A DNA stretch of 64,000 nt from Burkholderiaceae bacterium. Its GTDB lineage: Bacteria > Pseudomonadota > Gammaproteobacteria > Burkholderiales > Burkholderiaceae_E. The notes beneath the pieces are model-generated. The model had not been told where the DNA came from, did no database searches, and saw nothing but the letters and a program-made list of their open reading frames with translations. The DNA is taken from the NCBI GenBank assembly GCA_016710525.1, contig JADJVQ010000014.1, positions 73,776 to 137,775 of the forward strand. Direction: 5' to 3'. This document shows, one piece after another, positions 44,098 through 52,626 of this stretch. Position 1 is the first letter of the stretch, and every line of letters begins with the position of its first letter. The position numbers and the translations under genes were made by a program.

Positions 44098-44649
44098 TTG
44101 AGCGGCGCGCCGACCGAGGAGCGGCTCAGGGGATTGATGGTGGGCGCCGCGCAAGGCGACGCGCGCGCCTATCACGCCTTGCTGGGCGCGCTGTCCGGTC
44201 ATCTGCGGGGCTTTTTTCGCCGGCGCTTGACGCGCCTTCCCGACGAGGTCGAGGATCTGATCCAGGAGACCCTGCTCGCCATTCACAACCAGCGGCACAC
44301 CTATGATCCGGACCAACCGATTACCGCCTGGGTTCACGCCATCGCGAAGTACAAGCTGGTCGACATGCTGCGCCGCCATGGCAAGCAGTCTCTGCTGTCC
44401 GACCCGCTGGACGATGCGATGGAACTGATCGCCGACGACGATTCCGAGGCCGCCGAGGCCCGTCGTGATCTCGGCGTGCTGCTCGCCTCGCTGCCCGACA
44501 AGCAGCGCCTGCCGATCGTGCATGTGAAGATCGAAGGCCTGTCCGTCATCGAGGCCGCCCAGCTCACCGGCCTGTCGGTATCGGCAGTCAAGATCGGCGT
44601 GCACCGGGGCCTGAAGGCGCTGGCGGCCCGCATCCGGGGAAGCGCATGA
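44098..44649 (+). CDS. sigF: ECF RNA polymerase sigma factor, SigF/RpoQ-like
   Basis: 183 aa from a TTG at 44098; an in-frame ATG at 44137 with AGGGG four bases before it would give 170 aa and a longer leader. The TTG form keeps E-R-L-R-G-L-M, which looks like the normal N-terminus. Region 2: D-E-V-E-D-L-I-Q-E-T-L-L-A-I-H and I-T-A-W-V-H-A-I-A-K-Y-K-L-V-D. Region 4: L-P-D-K-Q-R-L-P-I-V, G-L-S-V-I-E-A-A-Q-L-T-G-L-S-V-S-A-V-K. It overlaps the anti-sigma gene (ATGA). By position and promoter match it should drive both its own operon and the bufferin operon. Confidence 0.92.
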   Translation: MSGAPTEERLRGLMVGAAQGDARAYHALLGALSGHLRGFFRRRLTRLPDEVEDLIQETLLAIHNQRHTYDPDQPITAWVHAIAKYKLVDMLRRHGKQSLLSDPLDDAMELIADDDSEAAEARRDLGVLLASLPDKQRLPIVHVKIEGLSVIEAAQLTGLSVSAVKIGVHRGLKALAARIRGSA

Positions 44650-45287
44650 AGACCGAAGCCCTGATCGATCTGCTGGCCCGCGGGCCGATCGCCGTGGAAG
44701 CAGGCGAAGCGCGCCGTCGATTCTCGGTGGCGCTGGGCTGGGGCGCACTGGGCGCCGTGGTCCTGATGGCCACCTTGCTGGGTGTGCGCCCTGACCTGTT
44801 CGCAGCCATGAGCGACCCGATGTTCTGGGTGAAGCTGGGCTTCGTCACGGTCATGGCGGTGTTCGCCCTGCCGGCCAATCTGCGGCTGGCCCGGCCTGGG
44901 GCCCGGCTGGGCCGTCTGCCGTGGGGGGTGGCGGCGCCGATCGGGCTTATCTGGCTGCTGGCCGTTCTGGTCCTCGCCCAGGCGCCCGCGCAGGCGCGCC
45001 CGAGCCTGCTGTGGGGTCATACCTGGTCCGCATGCCCGCTGAACATCTCCCTGCTGTCGGTGCCGGCCTTCGTGATGCTGATGTGGGCGATGCGCGGACT
45101 CGCGCCCACCCAGTCGCGCCTGGCTGGCGCGGCGGTCGGCCTGCTCTCGGGCGCCATCGGCGCGATGGCCTACACCCTGCACTGTCCCGAAATGAGCGCG
45201 CCATTTCTGGCCATCTGGTACGTCGCCGGTGTCGTGGTGCCGACGGTGGCGGGAGCCCTGCTGGGTCCGCGCATGCTGCGCTGGTGA
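44646..45287 (+). CDS. nrsF: NrsF/DUF1109-family membrane anti-sigma factor
   Basis: 213 aa, six hydrophobic segments, short cytoplasmic N-terminus (M-K-T-E-A-L-I-D-L-L-A). Two cysteines, C130 in W-S-A-C-P-L-N and C180 in L-H-C-P-E-M-S, stand at the positions I recall for the two conserved Cys of the Caulobacter homologue (NrsF/OsrA), which are needed to sense metal or oxidative stress. It should hold the sigma factor at the inner membrane until a signal releases it. Start coupled to the sigma stop. Confidence 0.93.
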   Translation: MKTEALIDLLARGPIAVEAGEARRRFSVALGWGALGAVVLMATLLGVRPDLFAAMSDPMFWVKLGFVTVMAVFALPANLRLARPGARLGRLPWGVAAPIGLIWLLAVLVLAQAPAQARPSLLWGHTWSACPLNISLLSVPAFVMLMWAMRGLAPTQSRLAGAAVGLLSGAIGAMAYTLHCPEMSAPFLAIWYVAGVVVPTVAGALLGPRMLRW

Positions 45288-45398
45288 CGCCGCGGCCCAC
45301 AGCGCACGGATCATCCGCGCCAGGCGCCGCGCAGCAGGCATTCGCGCGTATGCTCGCGGGCAGTCCGCCCCCCTCCCATACTGACCCACTGCCCTGCC

Positions 45399-46199
45399 AT
45401 GAGCGCTGCCCAGCCTGACGTCCTGATCCGGTTCGAAACCCTCGCGCCCGACGTGCGCATTGCCCATGTCACCCTCGACAACGTGCGTCGCGCCAACAGC
45501 CTGAACAGCTCGACGATGGACCTGTTCGTCGCGCGCCTGGCCGAACTGGCCCGCGACGACACCCTGCATGCGCTGGTGCTCACGGGCGCTGGCGAGCGGG
45601 CCTTCATTGGCGGCGCCGACATCGGCGAGATGTCGGGCCTGGACGTCGAAGGGGCCCGCCGCTTCATCACCCGCGTGCATCGCTGCTGCGAAGCCGTGCA
45701 TCATTTCCCGACCCCGGTGATCGCACGGATCAACGGCGTGGTGCTGGGCGCCGGCCTCGAACTGGCGGCCGCCTGCGACCTGCGCGTGGCCGTCGATACC
45801 GCCCGCTTCGGCATGCCCGAGGTCCACCTGGGCATTCCCTCGGTGGTCGAGGCGGCGCTGCTGCCGCACCTGATGGGCTGGGGCCGCGCCCGCGAGATCC
45901 TGCTGCTGGGCGAAACCTTCGATGCCGCGCAGGCCGTGCAATGGGGCGTGATCGAACGGGCAGTGCCCGCCGATCAGCTCGATGCGACGGTCGCGGGCTG
46001 GCTTGCCAGCCTGGCCAAGGGCGGGCGCCAGGCGCTGCGCATCCAGAAGAAGCTGATCCGCGCCTGGGAAAACCTGCCGCGCAGCGAAGCGATCACGGCC
46101 GGTATCGACGCCTTCGCCAGCGCCTATCGCGGACCCGAGCCCGCCGCCAGGATGGCGGCATTCAACGCGGCCCGCGCATCGGCCAAGCGCGGCGGCTGA
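45399..46199 (+). CDS. Enoyl-CoA hydratase/isomerase
   Basis: 266 aa. Crotonase marks: A-F-I-G-G-A-D-I-G-E-M in the oxyanion loop, G-V-V-L-G-A-G-L-E-L-A-A-A-C-D, and G-M-P-E-V-H-L-G-I-P-S with one catalytic Glu. The usual second Glu position of true hydratases is not evident, so isomerase or other chemistry is possible. It stands alone between the nrsF gene and a hydroxyisobutyrate-dehydrogenase-like gene convergent to it. Confidence 0.9.
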   Translation: MSAAQPDVLIRFETLAPDVRIAHVTLDNVRRANSLNSSTMDLFVARLAELARDDTLHALVLTGAGERAFIGGADIGEMSGLDVEGARRFITRVHRCCEAVHHFPTPVIARINGVVLGAGLELAAACDLRVAVDTARFGMPEVHLGIPSVVEAALLPHLMGWGRAREILLLGETFDAAQAVQWGVIERAVPADQLDATVAGWLASLAKGGRQALRIQKKLIRAWENLPRSEAITAGIDAFASAYRGPEPAARMAAFNAARASAKRGG

Positions 46200-46217
46200 G
46201 CGGGCCGCCAGGCGCCG

Positions 46218-47099
46218 TCAACGTCCGGCGCCCCCCTCGCCGGACACATGCAGGAAGATCGCCGAGACGTCGAGCGCGCCCAGATCGGCTCGCCGGGCGC
46301 CCTGCATCTGGCTGCGCACCAGAGCCGCGATCGGCGCCGGCGAATCGAGCTCCTGGGCCAGCGACAGAAAGTAGCGCAGGTCTTTTTCCATCAGCGCCAG
46401 CTGGAACTGCGGGGAGAAGTCCCGGCCGAAGATCTTGGGCATCTTGGTCTTGAACAGCCGCGACCCGGCCGCGCCCTCGCCCAGCACGTATTGGGTCGCT
46501 TCGGCATCCAGACCTGCCGCCTCGGCGACCATCAGGGCCTCGGCGATCGCCGCGTTGACCGTACCGGAGAGCATGTTGTTGATCAGCTTGATGGTGGCAC
46601 CGGTGCCGACCGCGCCCATGTGGCGATGGGACCGGCCCATCGCCTGGAACAGGGGTTCGGCGCGCGCCACATCGGCCGGCGCGCCGCCCACCATGAACAC
46701 CAGTTCGCGGCCCCGCGCCTGCGCCAGGCTGCCCGAGACCGGCGCGTCGACATAACCCACGCCCCGCGCGGCGCCTGCAGCGGCAACTTCCCGCGCCATG
46801 GCCGGCGTATTGGTGCTGCAGTCGACGATGACGGTGCCCGGGGCGGCATTGGCCACCACGCCCGTCGCGCCCAGCATCACGTCGCGGGTGGCGTTGTCGT
46901 CGGCCACCATCGACACGACGAACTGGGCCCCCTGCACCGCTTCGGCGACACTGGCGCACGCCGTGGCGCCGGCGTCGCACGCCGCGGCGGTCTTGGCCGT
47001 GCTGCGGTTCCAGACGCGCAGCGAGTGGCCGGCGGCCATCAGATTGAGGGCCATCGGGCCCCCCATGGCGCCCAGGCCGATGAATGCGATCGTGGACAT
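46218..47099 (-). CDS. 3-hydroxyisobutyrate dehydrogenase-like NAD(P)-dependent enzyme
   Basis: 293 aa from the ATG at 47099. Beta-hydroxyacid dehydrogenase family: the signature F-I-G-L-G-A-M-G-G-P-M-A at the N-terminus, the substrate region D-A-P-V-S-G-S, and the catalytic Lys in G-T-G-A-T-I-K-L-I-N-N. The Asn after the second strand (V-W-N-R-S) suggests NADP(H). Substrates range over 3-hydroxyisobutyrate, tartronate semialdehyde and others. It is divergent from an HSL-type esterase. Confidence 0.92.
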   Translation of the reverse strand: MSTIAFIGLGAMGGPMALNLMAAGHSLRVWNRSTAKTAAACDAGATACASVAEAVQGAQFVVSMVADDNATRDVMLGATGVVANAAPGTVIVDCSTNTPAMAREVAAAGAARGVGYVDAPVSGSLAQARGRELVFMVGGAPADVARAEPLFQAMGRSHRHMGAVGTGATIKLINNMLSGTVNAAIAEALMVAEAAGLDAEATQYVLGEGAAGSRLFKTKMPKIFGRDFSPQFQLALMEKDLRYFLSLAQELDSPAPIAALVRSQMQGARRADLGALDVSAIFLHVSGEGGAGR

Positions 47100-47199
47100 G
47101 GTCTGGCCTTCAGGTCGGAAGTGTTGAGATTCGAGGCGCCCGATGGTATCAGTCGGCGCTATGCTCCCGGTTCCCGATGACTTCCGGAGCGCATACCCC

Positions 47200-48144
<945 letters not shown>

Positions 48145-48242
48145 CACGCCGGGCCAGGACGGCCCGCGTCCCGCACGATGCCCGGCTCGCCGGGCGCCGC
48201 CGGCTCATCGGGCGGCGCCCGCACGCCGCACCGACTGCCCGT

Positions 48243-49851
48243 TCACGCGGCGGCGCGCTGCGCGGCCGTGTCCTCGCGGATGAAATCGACCGCCCGTTCA
48301 GCCAGCATGATCACCGGCGCATTGGTGTTGCCGCCCACGATGCGCGGCATGATCGAGGCGTCGACCACCCGCAGTCCGCTCACCCCGCGCACGCGCAGGT
48401 GCGCGTCGACCACATCGGTCGATGCCGGCCCCATCCGGCACGACCCCACCGGATGGTAGATCGTGTCGGCATGGTCGCGGATGAAGGTCTCGATCTGCCC
48501 GTCGGTGACGACCGCCGCAGTCCCGAGCTCCCGACCGCGGTACGGCGCCAGCGCGGGCGCGTGCAGGATGCTGCGCATCAGCTTGAAACCGCGCACCATG
48601 CGATCGACATCGTCCCGCTCGGCCAGGAAATTCGGGTCGATCAGCGGCGAAGCCATCGGGTCCGGGCTGGCCAGGCGCACCGAGCCGCGGCTGAGCGGAC
48701 GCAGCAGGCAGACGTGGCATGAGAAGCCCGGTCCGAACTGCGTCTTGCGGCCATGATCGACGAGCTTGCCGATCACGAAATGCAGCTGCAGATCGGGGAT
48801 CGGCTCTTCAGGACGGCTGCGGATGAAGCCACCGGCTTCGGCGAAATTGGTGGTCAGCATGCCGCGGCGCTCGCGCCGCCATTCGAAGATGCCCTTGACC
48901 GCACGCACCATGCCCGGCAGCGACAGGCCGAACAAGTCGTGGTTGCCGGGTGAATCGAACATCTGGACCACATCGATGTGGTCGTGCAGGTTGGCGCCCA
49001 CTCCGGGCTGATCGAACAGCACGGGCAGGCCCAGCGATTGCAGGTGCTCGCCCGGGCCGATGCCCGAGAGCATGAGCAGTTGCGGGGTCAGCAGGGCCCC
49101 CGCGCTCAGCAGCACCTCGCGGGTCGCCCGCACTTCGCGCTCGCCGCCGGCATCGCGACAGACCACGCCGACGGCGCGCCGCCCCTTCGAACAGCACCCG
49201 GGTGACATGGACCCCGGTGACAATCGACAGATTGGGCCGCTGGCGGACCGGGTCGAGGTAGGCCCGGGCCGCGTTGAAGCGCTCGCCTTGGCGGTGAGTG
49301 ACCTGGAACGGGCCCACGCCTTCCTGCCCGGCGCCATTGAAGTCAGGGTTCAGGCGATAACCGCATTGCCGAGCCGCCTCGATGAAGAGCCCTCCGAATC
49401 GGGTCGGCGAGCGCAGATCCATGACGTTCAGCGGGCCGCCGACGCCGTGCAAGGCATCGGCGCCGCGCTCGTTGTTTTCCGACCGGATGAACCGCGGCAG
49501 CACCTCGCCCCAGCTCCAGCCCGGGTTGCCTTCAGCGGCCCAGTGGTCATAGTCGGCCGGGTGGCCGCGCGCGTAGATCATCGCGTTGATCGAACTCGAC
49601 CCGCCCAGCACCTTGCCGCGCGGCTGGTAACCGCGCCGGCCGTTCAGCCCGGGCTGCGGCACGGTATTCAGGGACCAGTTGGCCTGCGAGTTCTTGGCCA
49701 GCAGCGCCAGTCCCGCAGGCACTTTGATGAGGATGCTGGTGTCGGGCGGCCCGGCCTCCAGCAGGCAGACCTTCACGGCGGGATCTTCGCTGAGCCGGCC
49801 GGCAAGCACGCATCCCGCGGATCCGCCCCCCACGATCACATAGTCGAACAC
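48243..49851 (-). pseudogene. GMC-family FAD oxidoreductase (choline-dehydrogenase-like), frameshifted
   Basis: Starts at the ATG 49851 with F-D-Y-V-I-V-G-G-G-S-A-G-C-V-L-A (FAD site), then the GMC signature G-K-V-L-G-G-S-S-S-I-N-A-M. The frame is lost after V-L-F-E-G, and the protein continues in another frame from R-R-A-V-G-V-V through the C-terminal active-site H-P-V-G-S-C-R and N-T-N-A-P. Removing one base from the CCCC run at 49182-49185 yields one uninterrupted protein of about 535 aa, normal for the family. Either a recent inactivating change or a sequence error. Confidence 0.88.
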
Positions 49852-49963
49852 TTGGAATTCCTCTCGAACAAGCCTGCGACAAGGACGACGGTCAGTGGCC
49901 GCCTGGCGCGCTCGCCAGCACGCGTCGTGGCAAGCCTACCTCCTTACCGATAGGCGATGGCCT

Positions 49964-50488
49964 CTAAACGCCAACCCTCAAGGCAGCCCGCGGCGCGACC
50001 CCTTGGGCCGCGCCAGGTAGTCGCGCGTGGCAGGCCGGCCGAGCAGCCAGCCGGCCCACTTGCGCATCACCTTTGGCCATGCGCTCGGGGACCACGCCGA
50101 GCTGGCTCATCGCGACCCCGCCGTTGACCGACTCGAAATACTCGGCGATCAAACCATCGCGCAGCACGAAGCGGCTCATGCCGTCGATCACCACCTGCCG
50201 GCCCGCGAACTCGGGCACGGTCGAGGTGAACGACGACAGCGACCAGGCGTAGCCCAGGTTGCCATCGCAGACGGCATCGAACATTTCCCAGCGGTAGTCG
50301 TCACCCGCATCGCGCAGGAAGAGTTCGGCCAGCATGCGGGCGATCTCGGCACGGCCGGCATGGGGGCCATAGATATAGTCGTGATACACCGCGTCTTCGG
50401 TGAAGCAGGCGGCGAATCCCTCGGCGTCGGCACGTTCGGCCGCCGCGGTCATGCGGGCAAGCAGCCCGGCGAGTTCCTGCGAATGCAT
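49964..50488 (-). CDS. SnoaL/NTF2-like protein with a probably shifted C-terminus
   Basis: As sequenced, 174 aa from the ATG at 50488. The SnoaL-like core (T-E-D-A-V-Y-H-D-Y-I-Y-G, W-E-M-F-D-A-V, S-R-F-V-L-R-D-G-L-I-A-E-Y-F-E-S-V-N-G-G) is convincing. After E-R-M-A-K the text becomes Arg/Ala-rich noise, but dropping one C at 50070-50071 gives V-M-R-K-W-A-G-W-L-L-G-R-P and ends at a stop at 49978, which looks more like a natural tail. Role unknown. It is divergent from yaeQ. Confidence 0.75.
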   Translation of the reverse strand: MHSQELAGLLARMTAAAERADAEGFAACFTEDAVYHDYIYGPHAGRAEIARMLAELFLRDAGDDYRWEMFDAVCDGNLGYAWSLSSFTSTVPEFAGRQVVIDGMSRFVLRDGLIAEYFESVNGGVAMSQLGVVPERMAKGDAQVGRLAARPACHARLPGAAQGVAPRAALRVGV

Positions 50489-50550
50489 CAGCTGTCCTTG
50501 GGCGAGGGGTGAGCAGTGCATTTTGCACGCGTCTGCTACCCTGCCGGCCC

Positions 50551-51093
50551 ATGGCATTGCGATCCACGATCTACAAGGCGCAGCTGGCGGTGGCCGACGT
50601 CGACCGCGGCTATTACGCCGACCACGCGCTGACGCTGGCCCGCCACCCGTCCGAAACCGAAGAGCGGATGATGGTGCGGGTGCTGGCATTCGCCCTGCAC
50701 GCCAGCGAGGCGCTCAGCTTCGGTCGTGGCCTGTCCAGCGAGGACGAACCCGATCTTTCCGAATACGACGACACCGGCAATCTGATGCTGTGGGTCGAGG
50801 TCGGTCTGCCCGACGAAAAATGGATCCGCAAGGCGGCCGCCCGCACCCGCCGGATGGTTCTGATCCTCTACGGCGGCATGCGCGCCAATCTGTGGTGGCG
50901 CCAGAACGGCGCCAATCTGGATCGTTTCGAGCGCCTGAGCGTCCTGCAGTGCGATGAGCAGGGCACGCTCGAGCTCGCCCGCCTGGCCGACCGCAACATG
51001 ACGCTGTCCTGCACCATCCAGGAAGGCGACGTGCTGGTCAGCGACGGGCGCAACAGCGTGTCGGTGAAGCTGACCACGCTCAAGGCGGTCTGA
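50551..51093 (+). CDS. yaeQ: YaeQ family protein
   Basis: 180 aa from the ATG at 50551 (M-A-L-R-S-T-I-Y-K-A). The full YaeQ pattern is present: V-A-D-V-D-R-G-Y-Y, H-P-S-E-T-E-E-R-M-M-V-R-V-L-A-F, F-G-R-G-L-S, E-P-D-L and W-V-E-V-G-L-P. YaeQ has a PD-(D/E)xK nuclease-like fold; its cellular role is unclear. An earlier suggestion tied it to transcription elongation. No operon partners. Confidence 0.95.
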   Translation: MALRSTIYKAQLAVADVDRGYYADHALTLARHPSETEERMMVRVLAFALHASEALSFGRGLSSEDEPDLSEYDDTGNLMLWVEVGLPDEKWIRKAAARTRRMVLILYGGMRANLWWRQNGANLDRFERLSVLQCDEQGTLELARLADRNMTLSCTIQEGDVLVSDGRNSVSVKLTTLKAV

Positions 51094-51273
51094 GACCCGC
51101 CACCCGCGGAAGGCGCCACGCCAACCGACCGCCGGGAGGCGAACCGGCTCCGGCGGCACCCGACGGCTCAAGTTCGAACGCGTCCGGCCGAAGCACCGGG
51201 TGACGCCGTCGATCCCCGCACGACCCTCGAGGATCCGGCCCGCTTCCAGTCGCCTCGCAAGGATCGTTTCACC

Positions 51274-52563
51274 ATGCCAGCCCCTTCCCTCCTGTCTTCC
51301 CTGGTTCGCACACTCGTGATCGGCGTGCTGATCGCCGGACCCCACGCCCAGGCGTCGGAGCCCAAGGCGGCACCCGCCGACGACGCCAAGTCGGCCAAGA
51401 GCGCCAAGCCCGCGGCCGCACCGGAAGAGGGAAAGTCGGCCAAGGGCACGGTCAAGCCCCTGGCGAGCGTCGAAGACGCCAAGCCGGGCAAGCCGGCCAA
51501 AGCGGCTCACGCGGACGAGGAGGCCAAACCGGCGAAGGCGGGCAAGCATGGCGAGGCCGCCGCGTCGGGCACCGCCAAGGCCGGCGCGCGGCCTGCCGAA
51601 CAAACGGAAGCCGCCAGGCTCGAGGACCTCGGCGTGAAGATCGCCGAAAAGCTCGCCAAGGCCAAAGCGCCCGACGGCGGGTCGCCCGGGGCGCTGGTCA
51701 TTCGCGTCAAGTCGCCCGAACGCGCCGCCGGATCAGGCCATGGCGCACCCGCCCCGGTCTCGGCACACGGGCGTTCGGCGCCACAGCCCGAGCTGCATGC
51801 GCTGGTGCTTGCCGCCTCGCAGCGCGAAGCTTCGCGGGCCGCCCCCGCCGCTGGCGCCCCCGCCGGCAACGGCCACGGCGACAGTCACGCCGCGCACTGG
51901 TCCTACACCGGTGAAGCCGGGCCGCAGAACTGGGCTCGCCTGAAGCCCGAGTTCGCCAAATGCGCCGAAGGCGCCCGCCAGTCGCCGATCAACATCCGCG
52001 GCGGCATCAAGGTCGACCTCGAACCGATCGGCTTCGAGTACCGTCCCAGCACCTTCAGCGTGATCGACAACGGCCACACCGTGCAGGTGAACGTGGACAG
52101 CGGCAACGCCATCACGATCATGGGCCGTCGTTACGAGCTGGTCCAGTTCCACTTCCATCGCCCGGCCGAGGAACGCGTCGACGGGCGGGTCTACGACATG
52201 GTCGCCCACCTCGTGCACAAGGATCCGGACGGCCGGCTGGCGGTCATCGCCGTGCTGATGGACCGCGGCCAGGCGCATCCGATGATCCAGACGGTCTGGA
52301 ACAATCTGCCCCTGGAGCGCGGCGAAGAGATCGGCGGCACTGCCCAGATCAACCTCGCGGCCCTGCTGCCGGCCAATCGCACCTACTACACCTACATGGG
52401 ATCGCTGACCACGCCGCCGTGCAGCGAAGGCGTGCTCTGGATGGTGATGAAGGAGCCGGTCCAGGTGTCCACCGAACAGATCGCGATCTTCTCGCGCCTG
52501 TATCCGATGAACGCCCGCCCGCTGCAGGCGATGAGCGGCCGGCTGATCAAGGAATCGAACTGA
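51274..52563 (+). CDS. Exported alpha-class carbonic anhydrase with a long Lys/Ala/Pro linker
   Basis: 429 aa. An N-terminal signal (L-V-I-G-V-L-I-A-G, ending A-Q-A-S) leads to about 180 residues rich in Lys, Ala, Pro and Glu (e.g. D-A-K-S-A-K-S-A-K-P), reminiscent of histone H1-like tails. The alpha-CA domain then starts at H-W-S-Y-T-G-E-A-G-P-Q-N-W. Zinc ligands are visible in F-H-F-H and H-L-V-H, and S-L-T-T-P-P-C-S-E-G-V-L-W is the classic substrate-side motif. Typical bacterial alpha-CAs are 230-260 aa, so the linker is extra. It hydrates CO2 in the periplasm. Confidence 0.92.
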   Translation: MPAPSLLSSLVRTLVIGVLIAGPHAQASEPKAAPADDAKSAKSAKPAAAPEEGKSAKGTVKPLASVEDAKPGKPAKAAHADEEAKPAKAGKHGEAAASGTAKAGARPAEQTEAARLEDLGVKIAEKLAKAKAPDGGSPGALVIRVKSPERAAGSGHGAPAPVSAHGRSAPQPELHALVLAASQREASRAAPAAGAPAGNGHGDSHAAHWSYTGEAGPQNWARLKPEFAKCAEGARQSPINIRGGIKVDLEPIGFEYRPSTFSVIDNGHTVQVNVDSGNAITIMGRRYELVQFHFHRPAEERVDGRVYDMVAHLVHKDPDGRLAVIAVLMDRGQAHPMIQTVWNNLPLERGEEIGGTAQINLAALLPANRTYYTYMGSLTTPPCSEGVLWMVMKEPVQVSTEQIAIFSRLYPMNARPLQAMSGRLIKESN

Positions 52564-52626
52564 GGCCATGACGGCGGGCCCGTCCCCGCTGGCTGGATAT
52601 ACAGCGGATCGCGTAAACTCGGCGCG

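Noticed and set aside
49627..49632. GTAACC hexamer in the GMC gene
   Set aside because: No CGAA at the required distance.
50516..50528. GTGCA-TTT-TGCAC inverted repeat between the SnoaL gene and yaeQ
   Set aside because: Five-bp arms are too short to call an operator without conservation data.
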